Source: an uncultured Burkholderiaceae bacterium
GTDB taxonomy: Bacteria; Pseudomonadota; Gammaproteobacteria; Burkholderiales; Burkholderiaceae_C
Reading direction: 5' to 3'
Assembly: GCA_938022295.1 (NCBI GenBank)
Contig: CALIDR010000166.1
Span: 1 to 10,921 of the forward strand
Length of the DNA: 10,921 bases
Below the pieces are notes generated by a model, which saw only the letters and a program-made list of their open reading frames with translations, was not told the origin of the DNA and made no database searches. Below are positions 5,601 to 10,921 of this stretch, one piece after another; positions within the stretch are counted from its first letter, which is position 1, and each line of letters begins with the position of its first letter. The translations under genes and the position numbers were made by a program.

Positions 5601-6377
5601 CTACTCGTGACGGCGGCGCTTGCGCCCGCGGCCGGCGAAGGCGCGGTCGAACACCGCGTTGGGCAGGATGCGCAGCAGCTTGGCCACGATCGCCATCTGC
5701 CACGGAATCACGCGGTAGCTCGCGCCGGCGTCGATGCAGCGCAACGCGCGGTCGGCGAACTGCGCCGGCGTCAGCAGGAACGGCATCGGGTAGCGGTTGC
5801 GCGCCGTCAGCGGCGTGGCGACATAGCCGGGCAGGATCGTCACGACGCGGATGCCGTCGCCGCGGCACTCGCCGCGCAGGCTCTCCAGGTACGCGACGAC
5901 GCCGGCCTTGCTCGCGCAGTACGCACCGTGCCCCGGCAGGCCGCGGATCGCGGCGACGCTGGCGATGCCCACGAGCGTGCCCGAACGGCGCTCGCGCATC
6001 GGGCGCAGGAACGGGTGGAACGTGGCCGCGACGCCGAGCAGGTTGATCGCCAGCGTGTCGCGCATCACGTCGAGGTCCTCGCGCTCGGCGGTGTCCATGC
6101 CGATGCTGATGCCGGCGTTGGCGATCACGACGTCGGGCAGGCCCTGGCGGGCGATGCATTCGCGCCCGGCGCGATCGAGGGCGTCGACGTCCTGCACGTC
6201 GGCGGCGTAGGCGGCGCAGCGGTCGCCGCCCAGGCCCTGCGCGTGCGCCCAGGTCTCGATCGCCGCCGCGCGCCGCGCCGCCAGCGCGAGCCGCCAGCCC
6301 GCCTGCGCGTAGCGCAGCGCCAGCGCCTGGCCGATGCCGCTGCTGGCCCCGGTGATGAAGACGAGCGGCGCGCTCAC
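5601..6377 (-). CDS. Short-chain dehydrogenase/reductase (SDR), classical type
   Basis: 258 residues from a GTG start at 6377; the ribosome-binding site is weak. It is a Rossmann-fold NAD(P)-dependent oxidoreductase. TGASSGIG (9-16) is the cofactor-binding glycine motif, D60 the adenine-ring contact, and NAG (87-89) the structural motif. The catalytic set is S140, Y153 and K157 (YCASK), followed by PG (183-184). A basic residue pair (R35, R36) after beta-2 hints at NADP(H) rather than NAD(H). The tail is strongly basic (GRGRKRRRHE). It is cytoplasmic; the stretch YRVIPWQMAIVAKLLRILPN near the end is mildly hydrophobic and seen in COG0300-like members. Substrate unknown. It lies 48 nt after lptC, in the place where lptA normally sits. 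Confidence 0.9.
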   Translation of the reverse strand: MSAPLVFITGASSGIGQALALRYAQAGWRLALAARRAAAIETWAHAQGLGGDRCAAYAADVQDVDALDRAGRECIARQGLPDVVIANAGISIGMDTAEREDLDVMRDTLAINLLGVAATFHPFLRPMRERRSGTLVGIASVAAIRGLPGHGAYCASKAGVVAYLESLRGECRGDGIRVVTILPGYVATPLTARNRYPMPFLLTPAQFADRALRCIDAGASYRVIPWQMAIVAKLLRILPNAVFDRAFAGRGRKRRRHE

Positions 6378-6425
6378 GTCAGGCCCCGCCCGCAGCGGGG
6401 CGCCGGTGCGACGCCGCGCGCGCCC

Positions 6426-7073
6426 TCATCGCCGCACCGCCTGCGGCTCGAGCACGGCGCGCAGCGGCCCGGTGAGCTGCGCCGTGCGGGCGCGCACGTC
6501 GACGTCGACCGCCGCGGCGCGGATCTGCGTGCGGCCCTGCACCAGCGTCACCGGCAGGTCCGAGCGCAGGCGCTGCTGCTCGACGAAGGCGTGCAGGAAC
6601 TCGCCGCGGAACTCGATCGGCGCGCTGCCGTCGGCCGGGGTGTGCGTCACCTCGGCGCCGCCGCGCAGCTGCAGCGCGGCGCCGTCGTCGTCGATCACGG
6701 CGCGGCTCACCCGCGCCAGCGTCACGCTGCCGTCGTCGGCGATCGCGCGTGCGCGCACGTCGTCGATCTCGATCGTCTGCGCCTGCGGGTAGTGGTGCAG
6801 CACCGCGCCCTCGACCTGCAGCCGCAGCCGGCCGTCGGGGCCGAAGCGCTGCAGCAGCGCGCGCTGCATCGTGTAGTCGGGGTCGCCGCCGAGCAGCGGC
6901 GGCGGCCGCGGCTCGGAGGGCTCCGGCGTGTTGCGCACCAGCCACCAGGTCGCCAGCGCGAGCAGCGCCATCAGCAGCAGCGGCAGGTAGGCGACGACGA
7001 CCTCGCGCACGCGCCAGTGCCACGGCTGCCGCGGCGGCGCCGGCACGCGGCGGGGGGCGGGCGGCGGCAGCAT
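6426..7073 (-). CDS. lptC: LPS export system protein LptC
   Basis: 215 residues from ATG 7073. LptC is the bitopic inner-membrane protein that receives LPS from LptB2FG and passes it to LptA in the trans-envelope bridge. An unusually long, Pro/Arg-rich cytoplasmic N-terminus (1-23) precedes one membrane span (~25-46, VVVAYLPLLLMALLALATWW). The periplasmic beta-jellyroll then opens with the characteristic DYTMQRALLQRFGPDGRLRL (66-85). Sequence identity in this family is low, so the call rests on that motif, the topology and kdsC upstream. The start codon now sits directly against an inserted 237-bp element: its first base is part of the TTCAA duplication. No ribosome-binding site is seen upstream. 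Its natural one is likely lost if translation was formerly coupled to kdsC. lptA and lptB do not follow. Confidence 0.88.
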   Translation of the reverse strand: MLPPPAPRRVPAPPRQPWHWRVREVVVAYLPLLLMALLALATWWLVRNTPEPSEPRPPPLLGGDPDYTMQRALLQRFGPDGRLRLQVEGAVLHHYPQAQTIEIDDVRARAIADDGSVTLARVSRAVIDDDGAALQLRGGAEVTHTPADGSAPIEFRGEFLHAFVEQQRLRSDLPVTLVQGRTQIRAAAVDVDVRARTAQLTGPLRAVLEPQAVRR

Positions 7074-7077
7074 TCAA

Positions 7078-7314
7078 CCTAGATCCGGCGGTCGGGCGCG
7101 CCCGAGCGGGCCGTCATCGGGCGCGCTGGCAAGGCGCGAACCGCAGCGATGACGCGTGCCATCGCGAGGATTCGCAACGCCACCAGCGTGTCCGATGGCG
7201 GCTCGATCGGGTGCGCAGCGTCATCACCCAAGAGGTGACCCTCCGCGTGAGCGAAAACGCCAGGCATGAGGACAGGTTGCATGCGGGGTCGAGCGGCCGA
7301 CTGCCGGATCTAGG
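7078..7314 (-). mobile_element. 237-bp MITE-like element, copy 2, at the kdsC/lptC junction
   Basis: It has the same length as copy 1 (2693-2929) and opposite orientation, about 89% identical by hand count, with the differences concentrated in one internal stretch (about 7244-7282). The ends are CCTAGATCCGGC and GCCGGATCTAGG; one arm (CGGT) has decayed slightly from the CAGT of copy 1. TTCAA flanks both sides (7073-7077 and 7315-7319), a 5-bp target duplication different from that of copy 1, so the two insertions are independent. Removing the element plus one TTCAA restores kdsC stop TGA directly followed by lptC ATG. Its internal 67-codon ORF (7282 to 7079) runs with lptC and stops 5 nt before the lptC ATG. 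No transposase is present. Confidence 0.88.
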
Positions 7315-7315
7315 T

Positions 7316-7891
7316 TCAAAGCGTGTCGAGCGTGACCAGGTGGCCGGCGAGCAGGCGCGCGTAATGGCCGCCGGCCTGCAGCAGCAGGTCGCAGAACTCG
7401 CGCGCCGCGCCGTGCCCGGCCGGGGCGGCGGTGACGTGGTGCACCGCCGCGCGCACCTCGGCATGCGCGCCGGGCGGCGCGCAGGCGAAGCCCACGCGCG
7501 CGAGCAGCGGCAGGTCCGGCCAGTCGTCGCCGATCGCCGCCGCGTCGGCCCAGTCGACGCCGAGCACGGCGAGCACCTCGGCCGCGGCGGCGAGCTTGTC
7601 GGCCACGCCGAAGCGCGCGTGTACGAGGCCGAGGTCCGCCACGCGGCGGCGCACCGCCGCCGAGTCGCGGCCGGTGACGACGACCGGCGTGATGCCCGCG
7701 CGCGCCAGCAGCTTCAGCCCGTGGCCGTCGAGGACGTGGAACGCCTTGACCGTCTCGCCGTCGGCGCCGACGTACAGGCGCCCGTCGGTCAGCACGCCGT
7801 CGACGTCGAACAGCGCCGCCTTCATGCCCAGCCCCGAGCCCTGCGCCTTCAGCAGCACGGCGGGCGGGAACGCGAGCACCGGCGCGGCCAC
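7316..7891 (-). CDS. kdsC: 3-deoxy-D-manno-octulosonate-8-phosphate phosphatase KdsC
   Basis: 191 residues from GTG 7891, preceded by AAGGTG about 8 nt upstream and only 2 nt after the kdsD stop. An ATG at 7825 would give 169 residues but lacks the N-terminal LAFPPAVLLKAQG segment that I recall from relatives. KdsC is a small HAD-superfamily phosphatase that removes phosphate from KDO-8-P, giving KDO for lipid A-core assembly. HAD motif I is FDVDGVLTDG with nucleophile D29 and acid/base D31. Motif II is TGR (73-75), motif III K99, and motif IV GDDWPD (121-126). There is no cap domain, as usual for this tetrameric C0 type. It is cytoplasmic. The stop codon TGA (7318-7316) lies inside the target duplication of the inserted element, so the protein end is unaltered. 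Confidence 0.93.
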   Translation of the reverse strand: MAAPVLAFPPAVLLKAQGSGLGMKAALFDVDGVLTDGRLYVGADGETVKAFHVLDGHGLKLLARAGITPVVVTGRDSAAVRRRVADLGLVHARFGVADKLAAAAEVLAVLGVDWADAAAIGDDWPDLPLLARVGFACAPPGAHAEVRAAVHHVTAAPAGHGAAREFCDLLLQAGGHYARLLAGHLVTLDTL

Positions 7892-7893
7892 GG

Positions 7894-8898
7894 TCAGATC
7901 ACCTTCGCGCGCATCAGGTCGTTGGTGTTCAGCGCGCCGGCGAGCCGCCCGTCGGCGTCGACGACGAGCACGCCGGTGATGCGGTGGCGCTCCATCAGCG
8001 CCGCCGCATCGACGGCGAGCGCGCCGCGAGCGATCGTGCGCGGGCCGGGGTGCATCACCTCGGCGGCGGTCAGCGCGCGCAGGTCGCCGCCCTTCTCGAT
8101 CAGCCGCCGCAGGTCGCCGTCGGTGAAGATGCCGATCGCGCGGCCGTCGGCGTCGACGACGGCGGTGAAGCCCAGTCCCTTGGCGCTCATCTCGCGCAGC
8201 ACGCGGTCGAACGGCGCCTCGGGCGGCACGCGGGGCAGCGCGTCGCCGGTGCGCATCAGGTCGTCGACGTGCACGAGCAGCCGCCGCCCGAGCGCGCCGC
8301 CGGGGTGCGAGCGCGCGAAGTCGTCCTCGGCGAAGCCGCGTGCGTCGAGCAGCGCCACCGCCAGCGCGTCGCCGAGCGCCATCTGCGCCGTCGTGCTCGC
8401 GGTGGGCGCGAGGTTCAGCGGGCACGCCTCCTGCTCGACCGCCGACGACAGCACGACGTGCGCGTGGCGCGCCAGCGTCGAGTCGGCGCGGCCCGTCATC
8501 GCCACCAGCGTCACGCCCAGCCGGCGCAGCAGCGGCACGACGGCGTTGAGCTCGTCGCTCTCGCCCGAGTTCGAGATCGCGAGCACGACGTCGTCGGGCG
8601 TCACCATCCCGAGGTCGCCGTGGCTCGCCTCGGCGGGGTGGACGAACATCGCCGGCGTGCCGGTGGAGGCCAGCGTGGCGGCGATCTTGCGCCCCACGTG
8701 GCCGCTCTTGCCCATCCCCATCACGACGACGCGGCCGCGGCAGGTGAGCATCGCCCGCGCCGCCTCGACGAAGCTCGGGCCCAGCGCCGCCTTCACGCCG
8801 GCCAGCGCCGCGGCCTCGATGTCCAGCGTGCGCGCGGCCAGCCGCAGCGCGCGCGCGGCGTCCAGCGCCGGGGTGGCCCGCGTCGGCTCACTTAGCAT
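7894..8898 (-). CDS. kdsD: D-arabinose 5-phosphate isomerase KdsD (SIS + two CBS domains)
   Basis: 334 residues from ATG 8898. It converts D-ribulose-5-phosphate to D-arabinose-5-phosphate, the first committed precursor of KDO. The SIS sugar-isomerase domain covers ~35-190 and contains GMGKSGH (61-67; K64), ASHGDLGM (91-98), SNSGESDE (109-116; E113), SSAVEQEACPLNLAPT (151-166) and SHPGGALG (197-204; H198). The Lys/Glu/Glu/His set matches the residues known for E. coli KdsD. Two CBS domains follow (~212-265 and ~280-334, with FTDGDLRRL and NTNDLMR), which usually sense nucleotides or sugars. The length is typical (E. coli 328). It is the first gene of the minus-strand string and starts 32 bp from the divergent antiporter gene. 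The general name kpsF is also used for this family; the chromosomal KDO context favours kdsD. Confidence 0.95.
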   Translation of the reverse strand: MLSEPTRATPALDAARALRLAARTLDIEAAALAGVKAALGPSFVEAARAMLTCRGRVVVMGMGKSGHVGRKIAATLASTGTPAMFVHPAEASHGDLGMVTPDDVVLAISNSGESDELNAVVPLLRRLGVTLVAMTGRADSTLARHAHVVLSSAVEQEACPLNLAPTASTTAQMALGDALAVALLDARGFAEDDFARSHPGGALGRRLLVHVDDLMRTGDALPRVPPEAPFDRVLREMSAKGLGFTAVVDADGRAIGIFTDGDLRRLIEKGGDLRALTAAEVMHPGPRTIARGALAVDAAALMERHRITGVLVVDADGRLAGALNTNDLMRAKVI

Positions 8899-8912
8899 CG
8901 CCCCATTCTAGG
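8891..8912. promoter_or_regulatory. AT-rich dyad and -10-like box in the kdsD/antiporter divergent spacer
   Basis: On the minus strand TAGAAT (8910-8905) matches the -10 consensus at 5 of 6 positions and ends 6 nt before the kdsD ATG, which would give a leaderless or nearly leaderless mRNA. No -35 box is evident. The same bases form an imperfect dyad, CTTAGCAT (8891-8898) against ATTCTAGG (8905-8912), 6 of 8 pairs. With only 32 bp between the starts, both promoters must overlap each other or the opposite gene. Confidence 0.3.
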
Positions 8913-8930
8913 GAACGACCTCCGCCGCCC

Positions 8931-10921
8931 TTGGCCACGACGCTCGACATCGCGCTGCTGTACCTGATCGCCGCCGTGGCCGGCGTCGTCGCCTGCCGCA
9001 GCCTGAAGCTGCCGCCGATGCTCGGCTACCTCGTGGTCGGCGTCGTCATCGGCCCCAACGCGCTCGCGCTGGCGCAGGACTCGGCCGGCGTGCGCTACCT
9101 CGCCGAGTTCGGCGTCGTGTTCCTGATGTTCGTCATCGGGCTGGAGTTCAACCTGCCCAAGCTGCGCAGCATGCGCACGCTCGTCTTCGGGCTGGGCATG
9201 AGCCAGGTCGCGCTGACGATCGCCGGCACCCTGTTCGGCCACGCGCTGCTGTGGTGGATCTACTCGTTCACCGCCACGCCGTGGCAGCTCGGCTGGCAGG
9301 GCGCGGTCGTGCTCGGCGGCGCGATGGCGATGTCGAGCACCGCGATCGTCGCCAAGCTGCTCGCCGAGCGGCTCGAACTCGAGAGCGAGCACGGCCGCCG
9401 CGTGATGGGCGTGCTGCTGTTCCAGGACCTGGCGGTGGTGCCGCTGCTGGTGCTGATCCCGGCGTTGAACGCCGAGCCCGAGCAGCTCGTCTGGGCGATC
9501 GGCCTGGCGCTGCTGAAGGCGACCGTGCTGCTCGTGCTGCTCGTCACCGGCGGGCAGAAGGTGATGCGCTGGTGGCTCACGCTGGTGGCGCGGCGCAAGA
9601 GCGACGAGCTGTTCGTGCTCAACCTGCTGCTCGTCACGCTCGGGCTGGCGTGGCTGACCGAGCACGCCGGGCTGTCGCTCGCGCTCGGCGCCTTCGTCGC
9701 CGGCATGCTGGTGGCCGAGACCGAGTACAAGCACCAGGTCGAGACCGACATCCGGCCGTTCCACGACGTGCTGCTCGGCCTGTTCTTCATCACGATCGGC
9801 ATGAAGCTCGACTGGCGGCCGGTGCTCGACCAGTGGTTCCTCGTGCTGCTGCTGACGACGCTGCCGGTGCTGGCGAAGGCGGCGCTCGTCACCGCGCTGG
9901 CGTGGCTGTTCCGCGCCCCGCCGGGGGTCGCGCTGCGCACCGGGCTGTACCTCGCGCAGGCCGGCGAGTTCGGCTTCGTACTGCTGACGCTCGGTGCGCA
10001 GCAGCAGCTGATCGAGCCGCAGTGGCTGAGCCCGGTGCTCGCGAGCATGGTGCTGTCGATGCTCGCCACGCCGTTCGTCGTCATGCACGCCGACCGCATC
10101 GTGATGCGGCTCGTCGGCTCGGACTGGCTGATGCAGTCGGTGCAGCTGACGTCGATCGCGAAGAAGGCGATCCGCAGCGAGGCGCACGTGATCATCTGCG
10201 GCTACGGGCGCAGCGGCCAGAACCTGGCGCGCCTGCTCGACCAGGAGCGCATCCCGTACATGGCGCTCGACCTCGACCCCGACCGCGTGCGCCAGGCCGC
10301 CGCCGCCGGCCACAGCGTCGTCTTCGGCGACGCGGCCAAGCTGCGCAGCCTGATGGCCGCCGGCCTCGCGCGCGCCAGCGCCGTCGTCGTGACCTACCAC
10401 GACACGCCGTCGGCGCTGCGCATCCTCGGCCTGGTGCGCGAGCACGCGCCGCAGGTGCCGGTGCTCGTGCGCACGATCGACGACGCCGACCTCGAGACGC
10501 TGCGCGCCGCCGGCGCGACCGAAGTCGTGCCCGAGGCGATCGAAGGCTCGCTGATGCTGGCCAGCCACACGCTGGCGCTGGTGGGCGTGCCGATGCACCG
10601 CGTCGTGCGCATCGCGCGCGAGGCGCGCGACGCGCGCTACAGCCTGCTGCGCGGGTACTTCCACGGCGCCGACGACGACAGCGTCGACGAGCGCCACCAG
10701 CCGCGCCTGCAGACGCTGAGCCTGCCCGCCGCGGCGGCGAGCCTCGGCCGGCACCTGGGCGAACTCGCGCTCGACGCGATGGGGGTGCAGGTGGTGTCGG
10801 TGCGCCTGGGCTCGGGGCAGGTGGTGGCCGCCGCCGACGACCACGTGCTGACCCCCGGCGACACGCTGGTGCTGTCCGGCGTGCCGGAGACGCTCGCGCT
10901 GGCCGAGGAGAAGCTGCTGCG
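8931..10921 (+). CDS. CPA2-family cation/proton antiporter (KefB/KefC/YbaL type), 3' end cut by window
   Basis: 663 complete codons from TTG 8931; no ATG or GTG lies upstream in frame and the next ATG (9018) would delete the first membrane span, so TTG is favoured despite no clear ribosome-binding site. It exports K+ or Na+ in exchange for H+ at the inner membrane. The membrane part (~1-395) has about 12-13 hydrophobic segments, with LGYLVVGVVIGPN (31-43), FLMFVIGLEF (64-73), and FQDLAVVP (164-171) bearing the CPA2 Gln-Asp pair. Further motifs are GLSLALGAFVAGMLVAET and GLFFITIGM. A cytoplasmic RCK/TrkA-N domain starts HVIICGYGRSGQ (419-430, GxGxxG) with acidic D447/D449 after beta-2, and a TrkA-C-like domain covers ~596-663. 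The length suggests only a few residues are missing. It is divergent from kdsD. Whether glutathione gates it, as in KefC, cannot be told. Confidence 0.93.
   Translation, partial: MATTLDIALLYLIAAVAGVVACRSLKLPPMLGYLVVGVVIGPNALALAQDSAGVRYLAEFGVVFLMFVIGLEFNLPKLRSMRTLVFGLGMSQVALTIAGTLFGHALLWWIYSFTATPWQLGWQGAVVLGGAMAMSSTAIVAKLLAERLELESEHGRRVMGVLLFQDLAVVPLLVLIPALNAEPEQLVWAIGLALLKATVLLVLLVTGGQKVMRWWLTLVARRKSDELFVLNLLLVTLGLAWLTEHAGLSLALGAFVAGMLVAETEYKHQVETDIRPFHDVLLGLFFITIGMKLDWRPVLDQWFLVLLLTTLPVLAKAALVTALAWLFRAPPGVALRTGLYLAQAGEFGFVLLTLGAQQQLIEPQWLSPVLASMVLSMLATPFVVMHADRIVMRLVGSDWLMQSVQLTSIAKKAIRSEAHVIICGYGRSGQNLARLLDQERIPYMALDLDPDRVRQAAAAGHSVVFGDAAKLRSLMAAGLARASAVVVTYHDTPSALRILGLVREHAPQVPVLVRTIDDADLETLRAAGATEVVPEAIEGSLMLASHTLALVGVPMHRVVRIAREARDARYSLLRGYFHGADDDSVDERHQPRLQTLSLPAAAASLGRHLGELALDAMGVQVVSVRLGSGQVVAAADDHVLTPGDTLVLSGVPETLALAEEKLL

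Noticed and set aside
4821..7082. 753-codon open frame on the plus strand
   Set aside because: Antisense to the YdjM-like, SDR and lptC genes, which all have clear family motifs on the minus strand; the His/Arg/Gln-rich composition is typical of a shadow frame.
6749..8911. 720-codon plus-strand frame opposite lptC, kdsC and kdsD
   Set aside because: Ser/Arg/Ala-rich shadow of three well-supported genes, and it crosses a mobile element.
8892..10844. 650-codon minus-strand frame opposite the antiporter
   Set aside because: Composed of His/Arg/Gln/Glu repeats with no fold; the plus strand carries a full set of CPA2 and RCK motifs.
1..10921. CRISPR array, tRNA, rRNA, prophage or toxin-antitoxin pair
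   Set aside because: No regularly spaced direct repeats, no tRNA-like cloverleaf, and no phage or toxin motifs were seen on either strand.

Overview
The window is very GC-rich and its genes sit in an order typical of Burkholderiales (Betaproteobacteria), probably the Rubrivivax/Leptothrix/Methylibium side of that order. That placement is an inference from GC content, codon use and the divergent arrangement of a KefB/KefC-type antiporter with kdsD-kdsC-lptC. Both window edges cut genes.

Layout: 1-435 is the 3' part of a Cro/CI-like helix-turn-helix protein. 436-1579 is poorly coding DNA holding up to four short ORFs behind ribosome-binding sites, two strong palindromes, an AT-rich dyad and a possible sigma-28 promoter. 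1580-2422 encodes an HDOD-domain protein. 2423-2934 holds two different small non-autonomous mobile elements back to back. 2950-3438 (minus) is a YqaA/DedA-like membrane protein, divergent from an MscS-type channel (3571-4386). From 8898 leftward to 4391 runs a minus-strand gene string: kdsD, kdsC, a second copy of the mobile element, lptC, a short-chain dehydrogenase and a YdjM-type membrane metal hydrolase. From 8931 rightward runs a CPA2 cation/proton antiporter, cut by the window end just short of its probable C-terminus.

How the genes work together: KdsD makes arabinose-5-phosphate from ribulose-5-phosphate, and KdsC dephosphorylates KDO-8-phosphate to KDO. LptC is the periplasmic inner-membrane-anchored part of the LPS export bridge. 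This is therefore the LPS core supply and export locus, but the usual next genes lptA and lptB are not in the window. The SDR and YdjM-like genes follow instead.

The most notable discovery is a 237-bp transposon-like repeat present twice in opposite orientation (2693-2929 and 7078-7314). The copies are equal in length and about 89% identical by hand count, with terminal inverted repeats starting CCTAGATCCGG. Each is flanked by its own 5-bp direct repeat (CTGAG; TTCAA). The ends resemble those of ISEcp1-like IS1380-family elements, so I read it as an IS1380-type MITE. One copy landed exactly at the abutting stop/start codons of kdsC and lptC, leaving both reading frames intact. The other landed on the edge of an older, highly palindromic 266-bp element with about 30-bp ends beginning GAGCCTGTGAAG, which itself used the stop codon of the HDOD gene as its TGA target.
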